Position numbers and translations under genes: made by a program
Shown here: positions 36,002 through 44,963 of the stretch, piece by piece
How positions within the stretch are numbered: the first letter of the stretch is position 1
Layout: each line of letters starts with the position of its first letter
The notes under the pieces: model-generated
The model's input: the letters and a program-made list of their open reading frames with translations, nothing else
Databases searched by the model: none
What the model was told of the DNA's origin: nothing
Source of the DNA: Nocardia jinanensis
GTDB lineage: Bacteria; Actinomycetota; Actinomycetes; Mycobacteriales; Mycobacteriaceae
Direction: 5' to 3'
DNA length: 64,000 nucleotides
Assembly: GCF_014645735.1 (NCBI RefSeq)
Contig: NZ_BMMH01000007.1
Coordinates: forward strand, 350,694-414,693

Positions 36002-37000
36002 TTACTGCTGGGGCGCCGGTTCCGGAGCGGGTTCGGCGGGGCGAGTGGCGGCGTAGTAGTCGTCGCCGGTCCATCGGTGATCCGAGATCTGGACAGGCTC
36101 GCCGAAGGTCGGGGCGTGGAGCATTTTTCCGGCGCCGAGGTAGAGGCTGACGTGGTGGACGTCGGCGGTGGTGCCGTAGAAGAGCAGATCGCCGGGTTGG
36201 AGTTGGTCTTCGGGGATGCGGGGGCCGGTGTGGACTTGGTCGTAGGTGGTGCGAGGGATGGTGATGTCGGCTTCGGCGTAGGCGGCTCGGGTGAGGCCGG
36301 AGCAGTCCCACCCGCCGGATTGCTCGGGTCCGTTGCCGCCCCACACATACGGCAGCCCGAGTTGTTGACAGGCGAACGAGATCACGGTCGCCGCTGTGGC
36401 GCTTGCTGCCCGGATATCGGCGCAGTCTCCGCTGCCGGGAGGTGGGGTGGTGGCGTGGGTGGAGTAGCGGTGGGCTTGGGCGAGGACGTCGCGGACGTAC
36501 CAGTCGGCGTGGTTGTAGGCGAAGATTGCGGCATACAGGTCGCCGGGGGCGCCGGAATCGCAGAGATAGTGGGCGGCTGTGTGGATGGCGTCGTGGGGGT
36601 TGTACCGCGATGGAGGGCTCGCCCCGCCCGGTGGTAGCCGGTGGCGGGCGACGACGGAGTCGAAGGTCGGGGCGAGGAACTGCATCGGGCCGGCGGCTCC
36701 GGCGAAGTTCTCCCCAGTGGCCACGCCGGGTAGCGGGGAGCGGCCATGGTCTGTTTCGACCTTGCCGATGGCGGCGAGGATCGACCAGTCCGGGCCGGGA
36801 CAGGACTCAGCGCCTTGCTGGTAGCGCACCAGCATCTCGGGCGGTATATCGGTGAGGGCTTCGGTACTCGGCCCTGTAGCAGCTCCCGGGGCAGGGACCG
36901 GGGTGTAGTCGTAGACAGCGACGGTGGCGACAACCGCGGCGATGACGATCGAGCAGAACACCACCGCCGCAGCACCGGCACAGAGTGCTTTGGTCATCAT
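36002..37000 (-). CDS. Lytic transglycosylase-NlpC/P60 peptidoglycan hydrolase
   Basis: A 332-residue envelope enzyme. An N-terminal membrane anchor (LCAGAAAVVFCSIVIAAVVATVAVY, about 5-29) is followed by a transglycosylase-like domain with catalytic Glu in IGKVETDHGRSP and the GPMQFLAPTF and YNPHDAIHTAAHYL motifs. The C-terminal NlpC/P60 domain has nucleophile Cys in GGWDCSGLTRAAY and His in HHVSLYLG. It would open peptidoglycan so a conjugation machine can cross (VirB1/TcpG-like role, family knowledge). GGGAGAG precedes the ATG. The start overlaps the stop of the replication-relaxation gene, so the two are co-translated. Confidence 0.92.
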   Translation of the reverse strand: MMTKALCAGAAAVVFCSIVIAAVVATVAVYDYTPVPAPGAATGPSTEALTDIPPEMLVRYQQGAESCPGPDWSILAAIGKVETDHGRSPLPGVATGENFAGAAGPMQFLAPTFDSVVARHRLPPGGASPPSRYNPHDAIHTAAHYLCDSGAPGDLYAAIFAYNHADWYVRDVLAQAHRYSTHATTPPPGSGDCADIRAASATAATVISFACQQLGLPYVWGGNGPEQSGGWDCSGLTRAAYAEADITIPRTTYDQVHTGPRIPEDQLQPGDLLFYGTTADVHHVSLYLGAGKMLHAPTFGEPVQISDHRWTGDDYYAATRPAEPAPEPAPQQ

Positions 37001-38006
37001 GACGGCTCTCCCTCGCCGTTGGGCGGTTGGGGTGCAGGGGCAGGTAGGGCCGCAGGCCCGCTGGCTGCGGGTGGGACCGGCTCGTCGGTGGGCACTGGTG
37101 GAGGGGCGAGATGCGGCCACGCGGCGGTAAGTTGGTGTAGCGCCACCCGGCCGGTACTGGGTTCGTCGAGGGGCAGCCACACGCGATCGGCGGGGCTCGG
37201 ATGCGCGAAGGCAGGGTCGAGGCGGTCGGCGGCGGCGGTTGCAACCGGCACCGCGGTCGGGTCGGGCAGTGTGCGCCAGATGTCGAGCAGGGCTTGGCGG
37301 GCGCTGATTTCGCGGCGGCTGGTGGGTACCCAGAGCAAGACAGGCGTGATAATGCCGGTGGAACGGGCGAGCTCGGCGTAGCCGGCGAGCTTGTTCGCGA
37401 CAGTGGACAGGGTGATCGAGCCCAGGTCGTATTCGAGGAAGAAATCCAACACTGTGCCGGTGTGGGTATAGCGGCCGTAGGCATCCGGGCGTGCCAGATC
37501 GCCCCAGAGTTGGCGGCAGCGGGTTTCCGACCACCACGTCAGCACCTGCCCTGACCCTGGTGTGGTGGTGAGGGCGGTGAACCACTCGTTGATGCCGACG
37601 GTGTGGGCCAGAAGCAGGCTGTGTGCGATGCCCATGGCGTGTTCGTGGCGGTAGTGCAGGTCGCGGACTGCGATCCCGGCTTCGGCGGCCACCACGGCGG
37701 CGCCCGCTGGGGCGAGGACCCAGTGCATCGGGGCGCTGCCTCGGGTGCGTAGGGGCCGGAACCGGTCGAGGACGCCGTAGCGGTACAGCGGTACAGCGGT
37801 AGGAGGCGGCGCCGTGCCTTGGTGTAGGTGGGGAATGCCAAGTCGGCGAGTTGGCGGGTGGTCAGGACTCGGTGTTCGTGCAGCATCCGCAGGATCCACC
37901 GGTCCCGGGCGGTGAGCCGCACCACCAGCTCGGCGTGGTCGGTGGCCGTCACCCGGGCGCGCCGGGGAGCGCGCAGGTCGGATTGGCGGAGCGGGCGACT
38001 GATCAT
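36997..38006 (-). pseudogene. Replication-relaxation family protein, frameshifted by an 8-bp duplication
   Basis: A winged-helix relaxation protein family linked to conjugative elements. The N-terminal HTH part (RLTARDRWILRMLHEHRVLTTRQLADL) is read from ATG 38006, which has GGAGG nine bases before it. After RRRLLPLYR the frame is lost: the remaining YGVLDRFRPLRTRGSAPMHWVLAPAG and on to the end lies in another frame. At the junction the 8-bp unit GCGGTACA (+ strand) is present twice in tandem (37780-37787, 37788-37795) plus a partial copy; removal of one copy restores a single ~333-residue frame. It is a disrupted gene, a slipped-strand switch, or an assembly error. Confidence 0.85.
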
Positions 38007-38074
38007 GTGAACCAACCTCCGAGAATCGAATTACCTGTCGGTCGGGCGACTTACGGCAGCTGCGGCGACGACGG

Positions 38075-40591
38075 TCAAGAGAGGCGGGGATCGCGGGCAA
38101 CCGTTAGCCGGGTGGTTGGCTTGCTGAGATCCGGATCTCGTTCGGTCACCGGTTCGGTCGGCGCCTGCGGTGGTGTGGCGAGGCGTGCACGCGCCGCCGT
38201 GCGGATCTCGCGAGCACGGCCCGGAACAGCTGGCGGCAGAGGTTTCGTGGTGAGGGTGAACGGCGGAGCTTGCTGGCCGCGGACCAGGATCCGGGCGGCG
38301 GCGTGGTAGGCGTCGAGGTGGGTCAGGTCGTGTTCGGACAGCCAAGGGTTGGTGTGGCGGGCCAGCTCGCGGGCGTCTTCGGGAGAGGCGGTGAAGATGA
38401 CCTTGTTGCGGGCGTTGGCCGAGACTGCGGCACGCATATCCGAGGGCAGTTGGCCGAGGTTCTGGTGTGCGAGGACCAGGGACAGGCGCAGACCGCGGGC
38501 TTCGGCGAGCATGTCCTCCACCGGGGTGGCGAGGTTGAGGAAGTTGTGGGCTTCGTCCAAGACAAGAGACGCGTCGGCGCGCTGGTCGGGGTGGGTAGCT
38601 ACGCGCGCGGTGGTGGCTTGCCAGGTGCGGGCGACCAGCAGCGAACCCATGAGCCGGCTGGTGTCCTCGCCGAGGGAGCCCTTCGGGATCCGGGCCAGAC
38701 AGATCCCACCCTGGTCGAGGACCTCGCCCAGGTCCACGGTCGAGGGTCCTGCAGCAAGGGAATCGCGCACGAATTGCCGGAACAAGAAGTGCCGCAGCTT
38801 GTTCAACAGGGGCCCGATGACTTGGTTACGGGCCGAATCGGTCAATTCCTCATACGAGGACCAGAACCCCCGCAGGATCGGGTCGCTGGTTGTTCGGGTG
38901 ACCCGGGCACGGAACGCGGGTTCGGTCAACAGGCGGGGGAGGTCGGTCAATGTCGCGACCCCGGGCTGGCGGCACAGCGTGAGCAGACTCGCCCGCAGGA
39001 CATCGTCGGTACGCGGGCCCCACCATTGAGCGAAGGTGCGGTGAAAGATCGTGGCCAGGTTGTCCACCGCTCGGTCGGTACCTGCACGATCGGCGGGTGT
39101 GTCGAGCGGATTCAAACACGGTGGCCGGCTGCGGGAATCGGCATCGAACAACACGACGCGGTCGGCGCACCGGCGGGGGAGGCGGGCGAGGATATCGGTG
39201 ATCAGGTCCCCCTTGGGATCGACGACGACCACCCCGCGGTCCTGGTCGGCCTCATCGAGAATCAACCGCGCGAGCAGCGTGGATTTCCCGACCCCGGTCG
39301 GCCCGAGCACGTGCAGGTGATGGCGGGCATCGGCGACCCGCACCGCCACCGAACGCCCACCCGGGGTATCGGAGGCACCGAGGGCTTTCGCGTAGGTTGC
39401 CGCGACCGGGATCTCGGGTGTGGGTGCAATGGCGCGGGCACCGGCGCGCTGCACTCCGGGGATGGCCGGATCGTGCGGAAGGTGCGCGATCGCTGCTAGT
39501 TCGGCTACGGACAGCAGGTCGCCACGGCCGAGCCGTCTGTGCGCGAGCGCCGAGCCCAATCGTCGGTGGCGGCGGTGCCGGTAGTAGTTGTGATCGGTAC
39601 ACGACCCGAACACCACCGCCAGCGCACCCGCCCGCCCCCGCGCCACGGCTCTTGCCGCGGATCGGTTGCCCGTGTCGGGCACGGCGACGGCGTAGCGGAC
39701 GACGCTCTCCCAGTGCCCGCCCCGGGCTTTATCGGCGGCAGCACGGTGCTCCGTGGTGTCCTGCATCGCCACCTGCCGGTCCTTCGTCCGAGTCGCGGCT
39801 GCAACGCGGGTTCGGCCGGAACGGCGAACCGGGCCAGGAGTGAGCAAGTCGAGGACTTCTCGTAGCAGCGCAACCGGCCATACGGTGGTGGCGTGGGTGC
39901 GAGTGCCGCGGCGGACGCGACGGCCGGTGACCGGCCGTGCCAGCACCTGCACGCAGGCGGCTTGGCCGGGCGCGAGATCGTCGGCGGCGGAGATCAAGTC
40001 ACGGACCAGATCCCCACCGTGGTAATCGGTGCGGATAGGCAGTGCTTCGCGGCGTCCCAGTCGCAGCGCACCGCCGGAGAGTACCTGCCGTGCCTTGGCC
40101 CCGGGAAGTGGGAGAGGGCCTGTGGCGGTGTGGCTGGTCCGGGTGTGTGCACCCGGCCATGCCGAGGCCACCGCCCGCTCCACCAACCCCGGTGGAACTC
40201 GACCGGGAACCCAGATCCGAATAGCGACACCGGTTTCTGGGGTCACGGTGTATTCGAATCCGAGGTGTGGTTGCCCGAACACTGCGCGCCGCCATGCCGG
40301 GCGCAGTTGCCCGGTCAAATGCGCCCACAACGCTGCCGCACCTTTCGGATCGACCTCGGGCGGCGTGAGGACTGTGATCTGGCGGGCGTCGACACCCAGC
40401 CGGCGCTGGCGCACGCCGGCAAGAATCCGCGTGAGTGCGAGCACCGCCACTACCAGCAGGACGCCGGTCACGGAGGCCGGGCTGGTGACGACCCGTGCGG
40501 CAGTGTCGAGGAGGTCTCGCAGCGCTGTGGCAGGGTCGAGCAATATCCCACTCAGCCCGGTCTGAGCGGCCGAGTACCGAAGGCCCGGCAT
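38075..40591 (-). CDS. TraG/VirD4-like coupling ATPase
   Basis: An 838-residue type IV coupling-type ATPase that would feed DNA to the transfer channel. There is one N-terminal membrane segment (SVTGVLLVVAVLALTRILAG, about 40-59). Walker A is GPTGVGKSTLLARL; GVVVVDPKGDL and SLVLDEAHNFLNL (Walker B, TraM-recognition region) follow, and the motif LVLAHQNLGQLP is near the end. The C-terminal tail is Arg/Pro-rich. It starts four bases after a small acidic ORF, and lies upstream of the replication-relaxation and peptidoglycan hydrolase genes, so these form one leftward transfer operon. No VirB4-type ATPase is seen in the window. Confidence 0.92.
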   Translation of the reverse strand: MPGLRYSAAQTGLSGILLDPATALRDLLDTAARVVTSPASVTGVLLVVAVLALTRILAGVRQRRLGVDARQITVLTPPEVDPKGAAALWAHLTGQLRPAWRRAVFGQPHLGFEYTVTPETGVAIRIWVPGRVPPGLVERAVASAWPGAHTRTSHTATGPLPLPGAKARQVLSGGALRLGRREALPIRTDYHGGDLVRDLISAADDLAPGQAACVQVLARPVTGRRVRRGTRTHATTVWPVALLREVLDLLTPGPVRRSGRTRVAAATRTKDRQVAMQDTTEHRAAADKARGGHWESVVRYAVAVPDTGNRSAARAVARGRAGALAVVFGSCTDHNYYRHRRHRRLGSALAHRRLGRGDLLSVAELAAIAHLPHDPAIPGVQRAGARAIAPTPEIPVAATYAKALGASDTPGGRSVAVRVADARHHLHVLGPTGVGKSTLLARLILDEADQDRGVVVVDPKGDLITDILARLPRRCADRVVLFDADSRSRPPCLNPLDTPADRAGTDRAVDNLATIFHRTFAQWWGPRTDDVLRASLLTLCRQPGVATLTDLPRLLTEPAFRARVTRTTSDPILRGFWSSYEELTDSARNQVIGPLLNKLRHFLFRQFVRDSLAAGPSTVDLGEVLDQGGICLARIPKGSLGEDTSRLMGSLLVARTWQATTARVATHPDQRADASLVLDEAHNFLNLATPVEDMLAEARGLRLSLVLAHQNLGQLPSDMRAAVSANARNKVIFTASPEDARELARHTNPWLSEHDLTHLDAYHAAARILVRGQQAPPFTLTTKPLPPAVPGRAREIRTAARARLATPPQAPTEPVTERDPDLSKPTTRLTVARDPRLS

Positions 40592-40594
40592 AGC

Positions 40595-40798
40595 CTATGC
40601 CGCCTGGACATCGACGTATGTATCCCCATCGCCCCGGTCATCCCCGTGCTCGTCGTCGAAGTCGATTTCCTCCGTGCTGCGACCGGCAGGAGCGATCACG
40701 GCGTCGGCGAGGTCGAGCCCGGCTTCCCCCGCATTGTCGGTGTCGGCGAGTTCGCTGGGGTCGGTGGTGATCAGTGCGTGTTCCTCGGGCGAGGCCAT
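40595..40798 (-). CDS. Small acidic protein preceding the coupling ATPase
   Basis: A 67-residue very acidic protein (ending DDEHGDDRGDGDTYVDVQAA). Three bases separate its stop from the coupling-ATPase ATG, so it is likely co-translated. No known domain. The acidic composition fits a small accessory or DNA-mimic protein; this is speculative. Confidence 0.55.
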   Translation of the reverse strand: MASPEEHALITTDPSELADTDNAGEAGLDLADAVIAPAGRSTEEIDFDDEHGDDRGDGDTYVDVQAA

Positions 40799-41020
40799 CG
40801 CCTATGCGGCGATGCGTCGCAGTCGGTGCCGAAATGTGTCACGTTGGAGCACTGGCAGGGGCGTTGGAACAGGCCACGCACCCGGTCCCGGCTGGCAGCC
40901 AGTAATGCAGTGGGTACTGGTTCGAGGCGTAGCTGCTGAATTTAGTCCGTGTCGGCGGGCGATCTCGAATAGCATCGGGGGCAACAGTCAAGGTCGGGGG
41001 CGGATCATGGGAGGGCATGT

Positions 41021-41479
41021 ATGGATTTGACGGTCGTCACTGCTGCGGTGGCATTGGTTGCTGCGGGCGCGGGTGCGGGGTTGACCGAGGCAGCCAAACT
41101 CGCGGTCACCGATGCTTACGCGGGCCTGAAACAGATTCTTCGCAGCCGGTATCCGAGTGTGGACGTGTCGGGAGTGGAACGGCGTCCCGACTCCGAGGCC
41201 AAACGAGTATCACTCGAGGAAGACCTGACAGAGGCGGGCGCGGAGACCGATGAGGATCTGCTCGCGGCCGCGCAGCAGGTCATCGACACGATCGGTGAGC
41301 ACAGCCCGGAAGCCTTCGAACGGATCGGCCTGGATTTGGCCGATATTGAGGTCGGTGGATCGTTCAACGCGCACCGAATCCACGCCTCCGATGTCGGGGT
41401 ACGGGTGACCGGCGCTAAGATCGCACAGGACTTTAACGCCACCGACATCACCGCCGGGGAGCCGCCCCACCCTCGGTGA
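41021..41479 (+). CDS. Small helical effector-like protein with C-terminal amyloid-like motif
   Basis: A 152-residue protein. Residues 1-40 are a hydrophobic helix-rich segment (LTVVTAAVALVAAGAGAGLTEAAKLA) like the Bell/HeLo-type effectors of bacterial amyloid signalling. Acidic helices follow, then a C-terminal strand-rich tail with VRVTGAKIAQDF at 127-138. That motif matches one at residues 29-40 of the next protein. GGGAGGG lies 5 bases before the ATG. The stop overlaps the next start (GTGA). Likely the executioner of a two-gene immune pair, perhaps membrane-active; known pairs of this kind are BASS/RHIM-like. The assignment is inference from layout and motif. Confidence 0.7.
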   Translation: MDLTVVTAAVALVAAGAGAGLTEAAKLAVTDAYAGLKQILRSRYPSVDVSGVERRPDSEAKRVSLEEDLTEAGAETDEDLLAAAQQVIDTIGEHSPEAFERIGLDLADIEVGGSFNAHRIHASDVGVRVTGAKIAQDFNATDITAGEPPHPR

Positions 41480-43869
41480 GTGTGCCGGGGACCGCCGGTC
41501 CCGACACACACTTACAGCCCACCGGCAGTGCCAGCGCGGGCCGGGCCGGGCCGGTCACGGTTCAAATATCCGGTTCCCCGATCGGCGGGAACGTCGCCAT
41601 ACAGATCGTGAACCGGGCAGTACGACACGACCTGACCGAGCAGTTGCTTCGGGTCGGCGACTTCCCTGACGTGCCAATTCGGTTCGTGGAGCGAGCCACG
41701 CTGGAGGAGATCGCTGACGGGTTCCGGACCAGTACCCAGGTGTCGTTGTGTTCGCTGACCGGTCTGCGGGGCATCGGCAAAACCCAGCTCGCTGCCGCCT
41801 ACGCGCGTCAGCGGCTGGCAGAGCCCGTTGCGGGTGTTGTGGCCTGGTTCAACGCCGAATCCCGTGAAAAGCTGGAAGCCGAACTCCACCGTCTGGCCCT
41901 GATCCTCGGTGTCGCCGACCCCGACGGTGATGCCCGAGCCTCGGCTCGGGCTGTGGTGCGGGCGTTGAACGACCGGTCCGGTCGGCATCTGCTGATCTTC
42001 GACAACGCGGTAGACCCCGACCTGATCGCCGAGTACCGGCCCACCCGGTCCACACGAACCCTGATCACCAGTACCGACCACCGATTCGCGGTGATCGGTA
42101 CACAGGTGCACGTCAGCACTTACACCCGTGACGAATCGGTGGGTTATCTGATCACCCGCACCGCCCGCACCGACCCCGCCGGTGCCGGCGAACTCGCTGA
42201 ACTCCTGGGCGACCACGCCCTCGGATTGGCGGTCGCGGCAGCAACGATCACCCAGCGCTCCACCCGGTTCCCCACCTTCGGCGACTACAGCACGTTCCTG
42301 CGCACACGAACCCTCGCCGAGACTCTGCCACGACACCCGGGCAGTGACTACCCGCTCCCCATGGACACGGCGCTACGAGAAGCTGTCGACGCAGCCGTGG
42401 ACCACACCTGCGGACCCATCATCGATATGTTGTTGCGGGTCATCGCGATACTGGCCCCCGAAGGTGTCCTGGTCGACACCCTGCACCGGCTCATACCCGA
42501 GGATCGCGGGCTTGTCGCTGATGCCATCGACGCCTGCCGGAACCTGTCGATCCTCACCGGCACCGGCGGTCGGGTCGTCATGCACCGCCTCACCGCCCGC
42601 GCCCTGCGCGAGTACCGCCTCACCGACGACGAAACCCTCGACGCCACAGCTCGATCGGCCGTGGCAATATTGCGGCCGGATGTGAGTTACGACTCGCTCA
42701 CGGTCCACGATGCTGTCGTGGTCGCCGAAACCTCTGCGCATCTGGACCACGCATGGTCAGTAGTAGAAGACCGCGCGATAACCACTGAGACAGCCGCTGC
42801 GCTCCTTCGATCACTGTCCGCTACGGTGTGGCATTCCGCACGGTCGGGTACAAGCCTGTCCGCGACCATCGAACGCGGAGAACACATCGCCGCGAGATCG
42901 TCCACGCTCCTGGGCTCCGAGCACCGCGCCACTTTGACCAGCCGTAGCAATCTCGCTGACGCCTACCGGGAGGCGGGGCGGGTGGGCGAGGCGATCGCCC
43001 TGTACGAGGCGGTCCTTACCGACTATGAGCGGGTGCTGGGCTCCGAGCACCCCGCCACCTTGACCAGCCGCAATAACCTCGCTAGAGCCTACCGGGAGGC
43101 GGGGCGGGTGGGCGAGGCGATCGCCCTGTACGAGGCGGTTCTCACCGACTATGAGCGGGTGCTGGGCTCCGAGCACCCCGCCACCTTGGCCAGCCGCAAC
43201 AATCTCGCTGACGCCTACCGGAAGGCGGGGCGGGTGGGCGAGGCGATCGCCCTGTACGAGGCGGTTCTCACCGACTATGAGCGGGTGCTGGGCTCCGAGC
43301 ACCCCGCCACCTTGACCAGCCGTAGCAATCTCGCTGACGCCTACCGGAAGGCGGGGCGGGTGGACGAGGCAATCACCCTGCACGAGGCGGTTCTCACCGA
43401 TCGTGAGCGGGTGCTGGGCTCCGAGCACCCGGACACCATGGCCAGCCGTAGCAATCTCGCTGACGCCTACCGGAAGGCGGGGCGGGTGGACGAGGCAATC
43501 ACCCTGCACGAGGCGGTCCTCACCGACTATGAGCGGGTGCTGAGCTCCGAGCACCCCGCCACCATGGCCAGCCGCAACAACCTCGCTAGCGCCTACGCGA
43601 CCATGGGGCGGGCGGACGACGCGATCACCCTGCTCGCGGCGGTTCTCACCGATCGTGAGCGGGTGCTGGGCTCCGAGCACCCAGACACGTTGACCAGCCG
43701 CAACAATCTCGCTTACGGCTACCAGGCGGCGGGGCGGGTGGACGAGGCGATCACCCTGTACGAGGCGGTCCTCACCGACTGTGACCGGGTGCTGGGGTCC
43801 AAGCACCCGCTCACGCGGACTGTCGATACCAATCTGTGGTGGCTGATTTCCAGCCCGTTTTCGGACTGA
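41476..43869 (+). CDS. NB-ARC/TPR STAND protein (NLR-like) with N-terminal amyloid-like motif
   Basis: A 797-residue protein. Residues 25-46 carry VQISGSPIGGNVAIQI, matching the partner's motif. An NB-ARC/STAND NTPase follows: Walker A GLRGIGKT (96-103), Walker B RHLLIFDNA, and RTLITSTDHR. The C-terminal 310 residues are TPR repeats of 42 residues, seven nearly identical (LGSEHPATLTSRNNLADAYR type) plus a partial one. In bacterial NLRs a trigger bound by the repeats opens the NTPase, oligomerises the protein and templates the amyloid motif on the effector (family knowledge). The GTG start overlaps the effector stop. The trigger is unknown. Confidence 0.88.
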   Translation: MSVPGTAGPDTHLQPTGSASAGRAGPVTVQISGSPIGGNVAIQIVNRAVRHDLTEQLLRVGDFPDVPIRFVERATLEEIADGFRTSTQVSLCSLTGLRGIGKTQLAAAYARQRLAEPVAGVVAWFNAESREKLEAELHRLALILGVADPDGDARASARAVVRALNDRSGRHLLIFDNAVDPDLIAEYRPTRSTRTLITSTDHRFAVIGTQVHVSTYTRDESVGYLITRTARTDPAGAGELAELLGDHALGLAVAAATITQRSTRFPTFGDYSTFLRTRTLAETLPRHPGSDYPLPMDTALREAVDAAVDHTCGPIIDMLLRVIAILAPEGVLVDTLHRLIPEDRGLVADAIDACRNLSILTGTGGRVVMHRLTARALREYRLTDDETLDATARSAVAILRPDVSYDSLTVHDAVVVAETSAHLDHAWSVVEDRAITTETAAALLRSLSATVWHSARSGTSLSATIERGEHIAARSSTLLGSEHRATLTSRSNLADAYREAGRVGEAIALYEAVLTDYERVLGSEHPATLTSRNNLARAYREAGRVGEAIALYEAVLTDYERVLGSEHPATLASRNNLADAYRKAGRVGEAIALYEAVLTDYERVLGSEHPATLTSRSNLADAYRKAGRVDEAITLHEAVLTDRERVLGSEHPDTMASRSNLADAYRKAGRVDEAITLHEAVLTDYERVLSSEHPATMASRNNLASAYATMGRADDAITLLAAVLTDRERVLGSEHPDTLTSRNNLAYGYQAAGRVDEAITLYEAVLTDCDRVLGSKHPLTRTVDTNLWWLISSPFSD
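42910..43869 (+). repeat. Seven near-identical 126-bp TPR-coding repeats
   Basis: Units start at 42910, 43036, 43162, 43288, 43414, 43540 and 43666, exactly 126 bases apart, with a partial eighth from 43792. Copies differ by few bases, many silent. The uniformity implies recent duplication or gene conversion and makes the array prone to copy-number change. Confidence 0.95.
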
Positions 43870-44483
43870 GCGGATAGAGACTCCGACTTATCGTCAGCTG
43901 TTGTCGACTGCCTCAGGCGAATCGCGCCGCGCGTGACACGATCCGCTCGGCGTAGGGCTGAACTGCCGCAAATCCCGAGTTGACAGGTAGCCGCTCATCG
44001 GCATTACAGGGCGTTCGGCGGGTCACCGGACGCCGGTATCGCATTGCAGATTTGGAACATGTTCACGCAACGAAATACGGCAGTCGGTGTCCGACGCCTC
44101 GCTGTGAGGCCGTCCCCTGACGGGTGGTGAACAGCGGACGTCGGCGCTGCGGTTCGATACTGATCATCCGACTGAGGTGCTGTCGAGATTCACGAACACC
44201 AAATCGAGCGGTGTTGGGATTCGCAACCAAGGTGGTGCCGAGATTCGCGACCAGAACCAACTGGCCACTGGCTCGCTGCGAGAGCGCTGTGCGTGGCTGA
44301 TCAGCAGACTCGCGTGGACTGTGCCAGCGTGCATTTACCGACTAATCGGTGCACCCTTCGCGGTGTCTCGGCATACGTGGCCTACGAAGCCAGGTATCAA
44401 GTTGAAACGTTGTCCGGGGCGTCGTCGCCGGGGCGGGTTGAGCGAAGCTGGGCATGGAGGCGTAATTCGCGAGCAGCCGAGAT
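43870..44483. other. Gene-free region between convergent genes
   Basis: About 610 bases between the NLR-like gene and the leftward GNAT gene. No supported frame. A 44063-44260 leftward frame has a faint antitoxin-like fragment but no ribosome site and was not called. The composition is lower in GC than its neighbours. Confidence 0.35.
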
Positions 44484-44963
44484 TCATTCCAGGGAAAGGG
44501 CGTAGACGGCCCGGTCCCGACCGGGGCCTTTGAAGTCGGCGGTCACGGAGATTCCGTCGACCTCATGGTCACCGACTACGTTGTCGAATCCGAGCGAAGT
44601 CCAACTCGCGTGTGCTGCCCGGTTGTCGGGTTCGGAGGTCAGATATAGGCGGCGGCAACCCCAGACCTCGGCTCGGGATCGCACGGAGCCCAAAAGTGAG
44701 TGGGCGATACGGCGGCGCCGGTACTGCGGGTGGACCATGACGTCCTGGATGTACACATCTGCGGGGTCATCCTGGCTTCGGAACGCCATCACCGCGCCGG
44801 CAATCGTGTTGTCCGGGCTGATCGCCACGGGGCAGGTGGTGGAGAACAGCGTTGCGTACAGCCAGTAGTCGGACAGGGTGCGTGCGCTGATGTAGGGCTC
44901 GCCGAGCCGCATCAGCTCGCGGACGTCTTCGATGTGTTCGAGCTGGAGGGGGGTGATGATCAA
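44484..44963 (-). CDS. GNAT-family acetyltransferase coupled to the STAND-barrel gene
   Basis: A 159-residue acetyltransferase. The core is VYIQDVMVHPQYRRRRIAHSLLGSV (the acetyl-CoA loop is an R-R-R-x-A variant of the usual Q/R-x-x-G-x-G/A), followed by RRLYLTSEPDNRAAHASWTSLGF. Its ATG overlaps the stop of the 44960-48091 gene by 4 bases, so it is translated with it. The acceptor is unknown. Being tied so closely to a STAND protein suggests a role in the same system, for example modifying the STAND protein, tRNA, or a small molecule. Confidence 0.85.
   Translation of the reverse strand: MIITPLQLEHIEDVRELMRLGEPYISARTLSDYWLYATLFSTTCPVAISPDNTIAGAVMAFRSQDDPADVYIQDVMVHPQYRRRRIAHSLLGSVRSRAEVWGCRRLYLTSEPDNRAAHASWTSLGFDNVVGDHEVDGISVTADFKGPGRDRAVYALSLE

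Noticed and set aside
40802..40984. 60-residue leftward ORF just upstream of the small acidic gene
   Set aside because: It starts with TTG or a weak ATG, has no ribosome site and no domain; the spacing is suggestive but not enough.
42910..43869. Possible CRISPR array from regular repeats
   Set aside because: The repeats are contiguous 126-bp coding units of a TPR domain with no spacers.
44063..44260. Leftward frame with a fragment like a Phd/YefM antitoxin start (FGVRESRQHLSRMI)
   Set aside because: The similarity is only about a dozen residues, the rest does not follow the family, and there is no ribosome site or partner toxin.
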